Shown here: positions 10,518 through 18,699 of the stretch, piece by piece | How the letters are laid out: every line of letters begins with the position of its first letter | How positions within the stretch are numbered: the stretch's first letter is position 1 | DNA from: JAVJUV01 sp047314965 | Lineage (GTDB): Bacteria; Pseudomonadota; Alphaproteobacteria; Rhodobacterales; Rhodobacteraceae | DNA length: 64,000 nt | Direction of reading: 5' to 3' | NCBI RefSeq assembly: GCF_047314965.1 | Contig: NZ_JBLBVK010000038.1 | Coordinates: 62,001 to 126,000, forward strand | Translations under genes and position numbers: made by a program | The notes under the pieces: generated by a model | The model's database searches: none | The model's input: the letters and a program-made list of their open reading frames with translations, nothing else | What the model was told of the DNA's origin: nothing

Positions 10518-12140
10518 TCAGGCCCCGGCCTCCTCGTCTGCACCCTCTTCGCCGTCTTCGGCGTCATCACCTTCAAGGTCTGCGGGATCGACCCAGCCAA
10601 GCTGGATTCGCGCGGTCATGATCATGTGCTGTGCTTCTTCCAGCGACACGTCGAACGGCTCAAGCACACCGTCGTCCTTGACCCGCTCGCCATCGACGGT
10701 GGTCCAGCCACCAGCCAGTTCCCAGTCGGCGCAGGTGGCGAAATCTTCCAGCGTCTTGACGTCGTCCTTGGCCAAGGCTTCAACCATCTGCGGAGTCAGA
10801 CCCTCGAATTCGATCAGGCTGTCCTCGGCACCCAGCGCACGGGCGCTCTCCAGCGCCTTGCGGTTCTGCTCTTCAAGGAAATCGCGCGCACGCGCCTGAA
10901 GCTCGGCCGCCGTGTCTTCGTCGACGCCATCGATGACCAGAAGTTCGTCAACATCGACATAGGCAACTTCTTCGAGGTTGGTGAAACCTTCCGAGACCAA
11001 TAGCTGTGCAAAGAACTCGTCCAGGTCCAGCGTGTCCATGAACAGCTTTGTCCGCTCTTCGAATTCCTTTTGGCGCCGCGCCGATTCCTCTTCCTCGGTC
11101 ATGATATCGATATCGAGGCCGGTCAGCTGCGAAGCAAGGCGCACGTTCTGACCGCGACGGCCGATCGCCAGCGAAAGCTGCTCTTCCGGCACCACGACTT
11201 CGATACGTTCGGCCTCTTCGTCAAGAACGACCTTCGTGACCTCTGCGGGCTGCAGCGCGTTCACAAGGAACGTGGGCGCATCCTCGTTCCACGGGATGAT
11301 GTCGATCTTTTCGCCCTGCAGTTCGTTGACCACGGCCTGCACCCGCGAACCACGCATACCGACACAGGCGCCAACCGGGTCGATCGAGTTGTCATAGGAA
11401 ATGACAGCGATCTTGGCCCGGCTTCCCGGGTCCCGCGCCACGGCCTTGATCTCGATGATGCCGTCGTAAATCTCCGGGACTTCCATCTTGAACAGTTCCG
11501 CCATGAACTCCGGCGCGGTCCGGGACAGGAAGATCTGCGGGCCGCGAGCCTCGCGCCGGACATCCTTGATGTAGCAGCGGATGCGATCGCCCGGACGGTA
11601 CGATTCCCGGCCGATCTTCTCGTTGCGGCGCAGAACGCCCTCGCCCCGTCCGATGTCGACGATGACATTGCCGTATTCCTCGCGCTTGACGACACCATTG
11701 ATGATGGTGCCCGCACGATCCTTGAATTCCTCGAACTGACGGTCACGCTCGGCCTCGCGTACCTTTTGCAGAATCACCTGCTTGGCCGACTGCGCAGCGA
11801 TCCGGTTCATGTCGACCGGCGGCACCTCGTCCACGATCACATCGCCCGGCTTCGGATCGTCGAGGTACTGTCTGGCCTGCTCAACAGTCAGTTGCGCCTG
11901 GTAGTTTTCCAGCTCGTCTTCCGGTCCAATCACGGTGCGAACGCGTGTAAATGTCGCCTTTCCGGTTTTCCGGTCGATGGACACGCGGATGTCCATTTCG
12001 CTGCCGTAGCGGCTCTTCGCGGCTCGGGCGAGGCTCTCTTCCATCGCTTCGACCACCAGCGAAGGGTCGATCATCTTTTCGCGCGCGACCGCTTCGGCCG
12101 TTTGCAGAAGTTCAAGCTGGTTTGCGGATGTGATCGCCAT
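10518..12140 (-). CDS. nusA: Transcription termination/antitermination factor NusA
   Basis: 540 residues. NusA binds RNA polymerase, favours pausing and intrinsic termination, and joins antitermination complexes. The N-terminal polymerase-binding domain (about 1-125) is followed by S1 (GVVKREEYGNVIVDIGRG, about 135-200), KH1 (VGMRGSRVQAVVNELQGEKI), KH2 (SLAIGRRGQNVRLASQL) and two helix-hairpin-helix repeats in the C-terminal third. The tail is very acidic. It starts 3 bases after the rimP stop. In E. coli NusA lowers transcription of its own operon through leader terminators; a hairpin with a U tract lies in the leader of this operon (12744-12767), so similar feedback is possible. Confidence 0.97.
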   Translation of the reverse strand: MAITSANQLELLQTAEAVAREKMIDPSLVVEAMEESLARAAKSRYGSEMDIRVSIDRKTGKATFTRVRTVIGPEDELENYQAQLTVEQARQYLDDPKPGDVIVDEVPPVDMNRIAAQSAKQVILQKVREAERDRQFEEFKDRAGTIINGVVKREEYGNVIVDIGRGEGVLRRNEKIGRESYRPGDRIRCYIKDVRREARGPQIFLSRTAPEFMAELFKMEVPEIYDGIIEIKAVARDPGSRAKIAVISYDNSIDPVGACVGMRGSRVQAVVNELQGEKIDIIPWNEDAPTFLVNALQPAEVTKVVLDEEAERIEVVVPEEQLSLAIGRRGQNVRLASQLTGLDIDIMTEEEESARRQKEFEERTKLFMDTLDLDEFFAQLLVSEGFTNLEEVAYVDVDELLVIDGVDEDTAAELQARARDFLEEQNRKALESARALGAEDSLIEFEGLTPQMVEALAKDDVKTLEDFATCADWELAGGWTTVDGERVKDDGVLEPFDVSLEEAQHMIMTARIQLGWVDPADLEGDDAEDGEEGADEEAGA

Positions 12141-12143
12141 GTC

Positions 12144-12731
12144 TCAGGTCTCCTCGTCGCCATCCATGATGGTTTGCACTTCGTCAAATTGTGTCTCGTC
12201 CACCTGGCCCGAATCCTTTCGGGCACGCAGAACATCGCGGATCAGCTCGTCGGTCAGAACAAGCTTGGCATCCGCCAGCCAATCGAATTTCAGCCCGATC
12301 ACCGTTGGTTCACCATTCACCTCGATCTCGATCAGGACTTCGTCGCCCTCGACACCCATAAGGATACCTTTGAACCGCTTGCGCCCGTCGATCATCTCTT
12401 CGGTCTCAAGCCTGGCCACATACCCTTCCCAGGTCGCAAAATCCTTCAGCCGGGTAAGAGGCCGATCGATACCCGGAGAACTGACCTCCAGCGTATAGGC
12501 GTCTTCAAGCGGGTCCTCGACATCCAGCGTCGCACTGACCGCGGTCGAGATATCCGCACAATCGTCGACCTCGATACCGCCTTCAGGACGGTCGGCCATG
12601 ATCTGCAAAGTCTTGGTCTGGCCACCCATCAGGCGAACGCGCACCAGTTCAAACCCCATGTCCTCGATGACAGGGGTGATGATCTCGGCTAGGCGCCGGT
12701 CGATACTGGCTTTCGCAATCAGATCGGACAT
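12144..12731 (-). CDS. rimP: Ribosome maturation factor RimP
   Basis: 195 residues from the ATG at 12731 (MSDLIAKASIDRRLAEII). RimP assists late maturation of the 30S subunit. The family motifs GFELVRVRL, LEVSSPGIDRPL and KDFATWEG-type segment are present. The open frame extends about 170 codons upstream, but that part reads through the leader hairpin and is not RimP-like. It is the first gene of the operon with nusA, the ylxR-type gene and infB. The last residues (QVDETQFDEVQTIMDGDEE) form an acidic tail, longer than in E. coli RimP. Confidence 0.95.
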   Translation of the reverse strand: MSDLIAKASIDRRLAEIITPVIEDMGFELVRVRLMGGQTKTLQIMADRPEGGIEVDDCADISTAVSATLDVEDPLEDAYTLEVSSPGIDRPLTRLKDFATWEGYVARLETEEMIDGRKRFKGILMGVEGDEVLIEIEVNGEPTVIGLKFDWLADAKLVLTDELIRDVLRARKDSGQVDETQFDEVQTIMDGDEET

Positions 12732-12743
12732 TCGCTCAGACAC

Positions 12744-12767
12744 AAAAAAACGGGCCAGCGGGCCCGT
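12744..12767 (-). terminator. Intrinsic terminator/attenuator in the rimP-nusA-infB leader
   Basis: On the minus strand ACGGGCC and GGCCCGT form a 7-bp GC-rich stem (12750-12767) followed directly by seven T residues (12750-12744). Its T run ends 12 bases before the rimP start codon. No other minus-strand gene ends here, so the hairpin lies in the 5' leader of the rimP operon rather than after a gene. This is the place where an autoregulating leader terminator would be expected. Confidence 0.7.
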
Positions 12768-12822
12768 CGGTGGTTTCCGGTGGAGCCTCGGGGTTGGAAG
12801 CCGAAGCGCCGCTGTTGAAGGG

Positions 12823-12851
12823 CATATACGCTTCGCTCCGAAAAACTGCAA
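12823..12851 (-). promoter_or_regulatory. Candidate sigma-70 promoter of the rimP-nusA-infB operon
   Basis: The minus strand has TTGCAG (12851-12846), a 17-base spacer and TATATG (12828-12823). Transcription would start near 12816 and give a leader of about 85 bases containing the hairpin at 12744-12767. The match is reasonable, not strong. The same TATATG contains the ATG of a competing 29-codon frame. Confidence 0.35.
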
Positions 12852-12968
12852 GAGCGGAACGCACCACGCTTTCGAATACCGAGGTTCAGTCCAAACCGCC
12901 CTCGCGCATTGTGATCTCGGCATCGCTCCGGCTATGGATGGGCAAACGTTTCCGGAAGTGAGGCCGCC

Positions 12969-13751
12969 TTGGACACGATGTCGCCAGTCATGCTCGGATT
13001 TACCGGCGCCTTGGCCGCGGGCCTGATGACATCCGTCGGCGCGGTTCCGGTCCTCTTCGGCCGCGCTCCTTCCCGGGCGACCCGCGACATGTTTCTCGGT
13101 TTCGCGGCGGGCGTCATGCTGGCGGCCTCGTTCTTTTCCCTCATCATTCCGGCCATTGACGCTGCGGCTAAAACCTTTGGCGACGGCGCGATCCCGGCCG
13201 GGATCGCCTGTCTGGGCATCCTTTCGGGTATGATCGCCGTACACCTGATGAACGAACTACTTCCGCACGAGCATTTCACCTCTGGCCGTGAAGGTCCCGA
13301 GGCCGCGTCGCTCCGGCGTGTCTGGCTCTTCGTCATCGCGATCACGATTCACAATTTCCCCGAGGGACTCGCGGTCGGAGTCGGTTTCGGTGCCCACGGC
13401 TTCGAAGGTGGCCTGCCCCTGGCGATCGGAATCGGGCTGCAGAACGCGCCCGAGGGTCTTGCCGTAGCAGTGGCCCTGTTGGGTGAGGGATACTCCCGCT
13501 TACGGGCGGTGGCGATCGCAGCACTAACCGGCATGATCGAACCTTTGGGCGGTCTGGTTGGCGCCGGCATCATTTCGGTCTCTGCGCCACTGCTGCCCTG
13601 GGGCTTGTCCTTCGCGGCAGGCGCGATGCTTTACGTGATCAGTCACGAGATCATTCCCGAGACTCACCGGAGCGGCCACCAGAACAAGGCGACCCTCGGA
13701 CTTGCCGTCGGTCTCGTGGTGATGCTTTTCCTCGATGTCTGGTTGGCTTGA
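12969..13751 (+). CDS. ZIP-family divalent metal transporter
   Basis: 260 residues if the TTG at 12969 is used, with GTGAGG five bases upstream; an ATG at 12978 (MSPVML) is the alternative and would have a ribosome site 14 bases away. About eight membrane helices fill the protein. The ZIP signatures are clear: HNFPEGLAVGVGFG in helix 4 and NAPEGLAVAVALL plus HEIIPETHR in helix 5, which supply the metal-binding His and Glu residues. ZIP proteins bring zinc, iron or manganese into the cytoplasm; which metal cannot be told here. A short acidic/His loop (HEHFTSGREGPE) between helices 3 and 4 is modest compared with eukaryotic ZIPs. Divergent from rimP. Confidence 0.9.
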   Translation: MDTMSPVMLGFTGALAAGLMTSVGAVPVLFGRAPSRATRDMFLGFAAGVMLAASFFSLIIPAIDAAAKTFGDGAIPAGIACLGILSGMIAVHLMNELLPHEHFTSGREGPEAASLRRVWLFVIAITIHNFPEGLAVGVGFGAHGFEGGLPLAIGIGLQNAPEGLAVAVALLGEGYSRLRAVAIAALTGMIEPLGGLVGAGIISVSAPLLPWGLSFAAGAMLYVISHEIIPETHRSGHQNKATLGLAVGLVVMLFLDVWLA

Positions 13752-13786
13752 CGTCGGCTATTGGCCGATCGTCATCGAAGGCTCGC

Positions 13787-14422
13787 CTAGCCGACGAAAT
13801 TCTGGGTCACCCAGAAGCGGCCGCAATACTGGGCATTCGGATCAAAGGCGACAGCAGCCGACATCTTGGATACGCGCTTGTCCAGAATGTTCTTCCTGTG
13901 GCCCGGCGACTCCATCCAAAGGTTCACGATATGACGGGCAAGCGAAGCATAGGAGTGTGCCGGCAGGCGCTGCCCTTCGTAGGTGGCAAAATGGCAGCCT
14001 GATGAATCGAGAATTTTGAAACGGCGATTGTCGATCTGATACCGATGCACCATCCCGATGTTCTCGGACCCGGTGCGCACCTTCAAACCCGCGTTCTTCA
14101 CTCTTTGTTGTAGCGTCGCCGCGCCCGCAACGGTGCTGCGATGGGTCAGCTGCTGGGTCTTGGCCATCCAGATCGAATGCTTATGCGCCTGGTTCGCCAG
14201 GCCATTTCCGCCATCGGAAACTGCGCGAAGTCCCGCGCGGCAGCGATGGAAATTCACCTCGGCGCGAATGGCGGTTTCCAGCAGCGGCTGGTCAATACCC
14301 TTCGCGGGAACCAACGATTGGGACGCAGCCTTCGACACCGAGCGGCTGCATGCATCGGCAGCGCTCGACAGCCCGAAAGTAATGGCGGCGCATACGCATG
14401 CGGCGATGAACTTCATTGTCAT
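13787..14422 (-). CDS. Secreted CAP-domain (SCP/PR1-like) protein
   Basis: 211 residues from 14422 (MTMKFIAACVCAAIT), with AGGGGAC upstream; an ATG two codons later is also possible. A signal peptide ends near SSAADA. The CAP domain fills the rest: an ANQAHKHSIWMAKT helix, the paired TGSENIGM motif, and HIVNLWMESPGHRKNIL, which is the conserved GHRxNIL signature. The C-terminal end YCGRFWVTQNF fits the family core strand. Several Cys residues suggest disulfides in the periplasm or outside the cell. Bacterial CAP proteins are widespread but mostly of unknown function. A second CAP gene, a lipoprotein, lies at 25 kb. An imperfect inverted repeat (13752-13760, 13788-13796) spans its stop. Confidence 0.85.
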   Translation of the reverse strand: MTMKFIAACVCAAITFGLSSAADACSRSVSKAASQSLVPAKGIDQPLLETAIRAEVNFHRCRAGLRAVSDGGNGLANQAHKHSIWMAKTQQLTHRSTVAGAATLQQRVKNAGLKVRTGSENIGMVHRYQIDNRRFKILDSSGCHFATYEGQRLPAHSYASLARHIVNLWMESPGHRKNILDKRVSKMSAAVAFDPNAQYCGRFWVTQNFVG

Positions 14423-14578
14423 CCCAAAGTCCCCTGGCAGCGCCCCCAACGCAGGCACAGTTCTGCGAAAATGCGGCCAAACATTGGCGTTGGATCGGCA
14501 GACGTGGGGAAATTGATACCGAGATCGAAGAATGTTCTCAACTTGCGAACGGACGCTCGGCCAATAACTGCTCCGGCG

Positions 14579-15553
14579 CTACCCGGCGCGCCGAAGCGTA
14601 TCCATCGTGCGAACAAGTTCGGCGCTGATGCCGGGTTCACTCAGCGCATGTCCGGCCCTAGGTACGAATCGCAAGACGGATCGGGGCCATTTGGCATTCA
14701 GCCGGTACGCCGCCGCGGGAGGGCAGATCATGTCATATCGGCCCTGGACAATGGTACCGGGTATGTCGGCGATCCGATCAAGGTTGGCCTCGATCCAGTT
14801 GTCGTGCTCGAGAAACCCGTGGTTTGAGAAATAATGGTTCTCAAGCCGCGCGAAGGCGCGCGCATACTCTGCCGGACTATCGCCGCCGGGACCGTCATTC
14901 GCGATAGAAGCCAGCGTGTTCTCCCAAGATGCCCAGGCGCGGGCATACCGCGTCTCGGTTTGCAGATCTCCCGAGAACAGCCGCCGGGCATAGGCTGCGA
15001 TCAGATCATCCTGCTCGTCCGTCGGGATCATGCCGGCGAAATGCTTCCAGACATCGGGCCAGAAAGCGCCGGCACCCCCGCCATAGAACCAGCGCAGCTC
15101 AGCCTCGGTCATCATGAAGACGCCACGCAGCGCCAGATGGCGTACGCGCTCAGGGTGCTGGATGGCATATATCAGCGCAAGGGTCGCGCCCCAGCTGCCG
15201 CCGAAAACGATCCATCGGTCGATACCCAATGTCTCGCGGATCAGCTCGATATCCTGAACAAGATGCCAGGTCGTGTTGGCTTCGACACTGGCATGCGGCC
15301 GCGAGCGCCCGCATCCGCGTTGGTCGAACAGGATGACGCGATAATGTGAAGGATCGAAATAGCGCCGCATCGCTGGGCTACAGCCACCACCCGGCCCGCC
15401 GTGCAACACGACGACCGGTTCACCATGCGGCGATCCACACTGCTCCATATAGACGCGGTGACCATCTCCCACGTCCAGAATCCGCTGATCGAACGGGTCT
15501 ATCGGCGGGTAGAGAAAATGTGACGCACCTTTTTTCCCTGCGGGTCTGTCCAT
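14579..15553 (-). CDS. pip: Proline iminopeptidase (alpha/beta hydrolase)
   Basis: 324 residues from the ATG at 15553; an upstream GTG at 15589 is possible but less likely. The enzyme cleaves N-terminal proline from peptides. The oxyanion motif VLHGGPGGG, the nucleophile elbow GGSWGATLAL (Ser), the DQRGCGRSRPH motif and the C-terminal GRYDMICPP (Asp) and RAGHALSEPG (His) give a complete catalytic triad of the peptidase family S33 proline iminopeptidase type. There is no signal peptide, so it acts in the cytoplasm. It is transcribed away from ubiG, with about 75 bases between the two starts. No promoter stands out. Confidence 0.93.
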   Translation of the reverse strand: MDRPAGKKGASHFLYPPIDPFDQRILDVGDGHRVYMEQCGSPHGEPVVVLHGGPGGGCSPAMRRYFDPSHYRVILFDQRGCGRSRPHASVEANTTWHLVQDIELIRETLGIDRWIVFGGSWGATLALIYAIQHPERVRHLALRGVFMMTEAELRWFYGGGAGAFWPDVWKHFAGMIPTDEQDDLIAAYARRLFSGDLQTETRYARAWASWENTLASIANDGPGGDSPAEYARAFARLENHYFSNHGFLEHDNWIEANLDRIADIPGTIVQGRYDMICPPAAAYRLNAKWPRSVLRFVPRAGHALSEPGISAELVRTMDTLRRAG

Positions 15554-15627
15554 ATCCGACCTATATAGCGGGGCGGGGCGGTGTTCCACGGCCCAAATGA
15601 CAAGAAATTCTCGCGCGGAGCTTTGAC

Positions 15628-16371
15628 ATGACGCAAGTATCCACCATCGACGCCGGCGAGGTCGCCAAGTTCCAGGCGATGGCCGCGGAATGGTGGGACC
15701 CGAACGGCAAGTTCAAGCCGCTTCACATGCTGAACCCCTGCCGGCTCGACTATATCACCTCGCAGATCGCGGCCGAGTTCGATCGTGATCTCACCGATCC
15801 CCTGCCATTCGAGGGGCTCCGCATCCTCGACATAGGATGCGGCGGCGGGTTGCTTTCAGAACCGATGGCGCGCCTTGGGGCTACTGTTGTCGGCGCCGAC
15901 GCGGCAGAGCGAAACATTCCCGTCGCACAGGTCCACGCCGAAGAGCAGGGTCTCGATATCGACTACCGCCACACGACTGCGGAAGATCTTGCCGCAGCCG
16001 GAGAACGCTTCGATGCGGTTCTGAACATGGAAGTGGTCGAACATGTATCCGACCCGCTCGCCTACCTCACGGCCTGCCATGACTTGCTGAAGCCCGGCGG
16101 GCTGATGACCTGTTCGACGATCAACCGGAACCCGAAAAGCTTCATGATGGCCATCGTTGGAGCCGAGCATGTGATGCGCTGGCTGCCGAAGGGCACCCAT
16201 GAATGGTCGAAGTTCATCACGCCCGACGAACTGTACGATCTGCTTCGACAGGCAGGGATGGATCCGGTCGATCGCAAGGGCTTCGTCTTTAACCCCGTCA
16301 CCTGGAGCTGGCGCCTGTCCGACCGAGACCTCTCGGTCAACTACGTCACGGCTTCTGTTCGCCCGGCATAG
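15628..16371 (+). CDS. ubiG: Ubiquinone biosynthesis O-methyltransferase UbiG
   Basis: 247 residues. UbiG makes both O-methylations of the ubiquinone ring, using SAM. The SAM loop LDIGCGGGLLSEPMARLGA (about residues 70-88) is intact, and the NMEVVEHVSDP and TINRNPKSF motifs match the family closely. The N-terminal AEWWDPNGKFKPLHMLNP segment is diagnostic for UbiG. It overlaps the 3' end of the convergent marR gene by 26 bases, leaving no space for a terminator between the genes. Start ATG follows CGCGGAGC at about 10 bases. Confidence 0.97.
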   Translation: MTQVSTIDAGEVAKFQAMAAEWWDPNGKFKPLHMLNPCRLDYITSQIAAEFDRDLTDPLPFEGLRILDIGCGGGLLSEPMARLGATVVGADAAERNIPVAQVHAEEQGLDIDYRHTTAEDLAAAGERFDAVLNMEVVEHVSDPLAYLTACHDLLKPGGLMTCSTINRNPKSFMMAIVGAEHVMRWLPKGTHEWSKFITPDELYDLLRQAGMDPVDRKGFVFNPVTWSWRLSDRDLSVNYVTASVRPA

Positions 16372-16828
16372 CCCCCGCCTCGATTTCCTCGAAACGCAGA
16401 CGCATCTCGCGCAGCACGGGCAGGACATTCCGCACGTTGGACGCGCCGATTGCTTCGACAACATCCGCAACGATGGGTGTGATCGCTGAAATCGCCGCGT
16501 CCCGCGCCTTGATTCCCGACGGACTTATCGAAACGAATTTGCGCCGCGCGTCATCCCAGTCCGGGCGTACGTGAACATGTCCCGCCCATTCCAGTTTTCC
16601 GATGGTGTTGGTCATCGCGCCGCGCGTGACATGAAAGGTCCGCGCCAGCTGCGCCGGTGTTCGCTCGGCTTTCGATCGGGCCAGATGGTTCAGAACCGAG
16701 AAATGGCTTAACTCCATGCCCTTGGGCAATGCCTTCGCAAGCCGCGCTCGCGCCAACTGGTCAGCCATGAACATTTCGCTGAAAAGCGTGATGGCCAGGG
16801 AATCGATGTGCTCTTTCTGTTCGGCCAT
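16346..16828 (-). CDS. MarR-family transcriptional regulator
   Basis: 160 residues. A winged-helix MarR fold with the helix-turn-helix in TPAQLARTFHVTRGAMTNTI and the wing in RPDWDDARRKFVSIS, which keeps the DxRxxxxxLT-like wing motif in variant form. MarR proteins are dimeric repressors or activators that often respond to small phenolic ligands. Its ATG touches the stop of the upstream nitrilase-family gene (both use base 16828), so the two are co-translated. Its last codons overlap ubiG tail to tail by 26 bases. No operator palindrome was recognised, so its target and ligand are unknown. Confidence 0.88.
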   Translation of the reverse strand: MAEQKEHIDSLAITLFSEMFMADQLARARLAKALPKGMELSHFSVLNHLARSKAERTPAQLARTFHVTRGAMTNTIGKLEWAGHVHVRPDWDDARRKFVSISPSGIKARDAAISAITPIVADVVEAIGASNVRNVLPVLREMRLRFEEIEAGAMPGEQKP

Positions 16829-17655
16829 CAGACCATCTTGTACTGTCGTTCGTGCATCAGTGACGGAAGCCGCCTGCGCACATCATCGACAAGCGAAAGC
16901 TCCAGATCAACCATAACCACCCCGGGCATTTCGCCGCCATCCGCCAGGACCCTGCCCCAGGGATCGACCGCAAGAGAGTGCCCGTGTGTTCGGCGGGTCC
17001 GTCCAAGCGCCGCGCGATGCTCTCCGCACTGGGCCGGAGCAAGGATGAAACTGCCGGTCTCGATGGCCCGCGCTCGCAAGAGAGTCTCCCAATGCGCCGC
17101 TCCCGTTTCTGGCGAAAATGCCGACGGAACCGTCAGGATCTTCGCGCCCGCTTTCGACATGCCGCGGTAAAGATAGGGGAAGCGCACGTCATAACATATT
17201 GTCAGCCCGACCGGCACGCCATCCACCTCGCTCATGACCGCCGCGTCGCCGGGTTGATACCCGTCGCTTTCCCGATAGGTCTCGGTCTCCGAGATTGTGA
17301 CATCGAACATGTGGATCTTGTCGTACTTCGCGCGTACCTCACCATCCGGTCCGATCAGGAAGGAACGGTTCACGAAACGCTCTCCGTCAGCCTGTTTCAG
17401 CGCCAGAGACCCGATGAGGATCCACACACCCAGACGCCTGGCATCGGCGCGAAGCGCCGTAAGAGTTTCGTCCTCGCCTTCAAGACGCAGAACATCTGTC
17501 TGCCTTGTACGACTTGCGGAAACGCAATTCGTCACCTCGGGCGTCAGGATGAACCTGGCGCCTGCGTTGGCTGCCTGTTCGACATACTCTCGCGTTACCG
17601 GAAGATTCTCGGGCGGATCGTCCGACGAGTTCAGTTGGATCAGGGCTACCCGCAC
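16828..17655 (-). CDS. Nitrilase-superfamily carbon-nitrogen hydrolase (Nit/omega-amidase-like)
   Basis: 275 residues with a GTG start three bases past the grxC stop. The Glu-Lys-Cys triad is present in LTPEVTN (Glu), YDKIHMFDV (Lys) and TICYDVRFPYLYR (Cys). The KIHMFDVTI and CYDVRFPYLYR forms match the Nit1/Nit2 branch, whose members hydrolyse deaminated glutathione or act as omega-amidases. The neighbouring glutaredoxin gene makes the deaminated-glutathione repair role attractive, though this is inference. Cytoplasmic. The order comF-grxC-hydrolase-marR on one strand, with tiny gaps from grxC onward, suggests an operon. Confidence 0.9.
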   Translation of the reverse strand: MRVALIQLNSSDDPPENLPVTREYVEQAANAGARFILTPEVTNCVSASRTRQTDVLRLEGEDETLTALRADARRLGVWILIGSLALKQADGERFVNRSFLIGPDGEVRAKYDKIHMFDVTISETETYRESDGYQPGDAAVMSEVDGVPVGLTICYDVRFPYLYRGMSKAGAKILTVPSAFSPETGAAHWETLLRARAIETGSFILAPAQCGEHRAALGRTRRTHGHSLAVDPWGRVLADGGEMPGVVMVDLELSLVDDVRRRLPSLMHERQYKMV

Positions 17656-17658
17656 CAG

Positions 17659-17922
17659 TCAGGCCGCGAGGATCGGGTCAAGTTTTCCCGCCCGCTCCAA
17701 AGCATAAAGATCATCGCACCCCCCAACATGCAGATCGCCCACGAAGATCTGAGGGACTGTATGACGTCCATTCGCGCGCTGCATCATCTCCTTCCGCCGC
17801 TCGGGATCCTGCAGCACGTCGATTTCGGTGAAGCTCACGCCCTTCTGGTTAAGAAGTCGCTTGGCCGAATAGCAGAAACCGCAAAGCGGCGAGGTGTAGA
17901 TTTCAACCGTTTTCATCGGCAT
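17659..17922 (-). CDS. grxC: Glutaredoxin 3
   Basis: 87 residues, the standard size of a single-domain dithiol glutaredoxin. The active site is CGFC (SPLCGFCYSAKRLL); E. coli Grx3 has CPYC. The TVPQIFVG cis-Pro segment and GGCDDLYAL glutathione-binding motif are intact. The protein reduces disulfides and glutathione mixed disulfides in the cytoplasm. Two in-frame ATGs (17922 and 17916) could serve as start. It sits between comF (28 bases away) and the nitrilase-family gene (3 bases away) and is likely co-transcribed with both. Confidence 0.95.
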   Translation of the reverse strand: MPMKTVEIYTSPLCGFCYSAKRLLNQKGVSFTEIDVLQDPERRKEMMQRANGRHTVPQIFVGDLHVGGCDDLYALERAGKLDPILAA

Positions 17923-17950
17923 GCATCCAATAACTGTACAAGATTGTTAT

Positions 17951-18676
17951 CTAGGACGCTTTCTCGACCCGCGCCAGTACCAGAACCGAAACCCGGGTTG
18001 CACCGACATCATGGCAGGCCTTGGCCGCTGCCGACAACGTCGCTCCCGAGGTCATAACGTCATCGATCAGGCACAGATTGCGCCCCTCGAGCATCTCGCG
18101 ACGTCTTGGATGCGCTTCGATCGCGCCCACGACATTCGCGAACCTCTGATCCACGCCCAGACCATCTTGCACCAAAGTCCGCCGAACCCGGACAAGGGCG
18201 TCAGGGAAAAGCTGATGACCCGTCCGCCGCGACAACGCGCGCGCCAGTTCGACCGATTGGTTGTAGCGCCGCCGCAGCAAGCGGGACCAGTGGATGGGGA
18301 CAGGAACAAGCAGCGTCTCGGGCTCCAGAAATGGCGCTCCCGCACGCTCCAGCCATCGCGCGGCCGGTCCGGCGAGGTCCGGCCGGTCGCCATGCTTCAA
18401 AGCAAGAACAAGTCGGCGCCCGGAGCCGCCATAGGAGAAAACGGCCCGCCCCCGGTCCCAGGGGCGTGGCGTCGAGAGACAGTCGTCACAGAGCGCGGCG
18501 ACACCGTCATCTTCGCCATGAAGTGCCGCACCGCAGGCGTCGCAGACGAGTCCGCGCAGAAACGTCACTTCCCGCCAGCACGATGCGCACAGCCCACCCG
18601 ATGTTTCCACAAGTTCGGGGCAAAGCACGCATTGATCCGGAAAGATCAGTGACAACGCGCGTTGCATTCCCAGCAT
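17951..18676 (-). CDS. comF: ComF-family phosphoribosyltransferase-like protein
   Basis: 241 residues. The N-terminal part has a zinc-finger-like set of Cys pairs (CVLC, CASC, CDAC, CDDC), followed by a PRTase-type domain with VPVPIHWSRLLRRRYNQS and the PRPP loop LIDDVMTSGATLSAA. In naturally transformable bacteria ComF helps single-stranded DNA uptake; in others its job is unclear. It starts only 24 bases from the divergent NDUFAF5-like gene, so both promoters, if present, must overlap the opposite coding regions. The AGGT ribosome site 8 bases before 18676 supports this start over the ATG at 18667. Confidence 0.92.
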   Translation of the reverse strand: MLGMQRALSLIFPDQCVLCPELVETSGGLCASCWREVTFLRGLVCDACGAALHGEDDGVAALCDDCLSTPRPWDRGRAVFSYGGSGRRLVLALKHGDRPDLAGPAARWLERAGAPFLEPETLLVPVPIHWSRLLRRRYNQSVELARALSRRTGHQLFPDALVRVRRTLVQDGLGVDQRFANVVGAIEAHPRRREMLEGRNLCLIDDVMTSGATLSAAAKACHDVGATRVSVLVLARVEKAS

Positions 18677-18699
18677 CAGACTTTACCTATGGGCCGGAT

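Noticed and set aside
11070..12692. 540-residue plus-strand frame opposite nusA and rimP.
   Set aside because: Mirror of genuine nusA/rimP coding sequence; composition is typical of antisense frames (His, Arg, Asp rich).
12736..12825. 29-codon minus-strand frame (MPFNSGAS...) in the rimP leader.
   Set aside because: Its ATG lies inside the candidate -10 box, so the message would start after it. I kept it only as an alternative in the leader finding, not as a gene.
13752..13796. 9-bp inverted repeat (CGTCGGCTA / TAGCCGACG) between the ZIP and CAP genes.
   Set aside because: The loop is 27 bases and no T tract follows; it includes the CAP stop codon. It is too weak to call a terminator.
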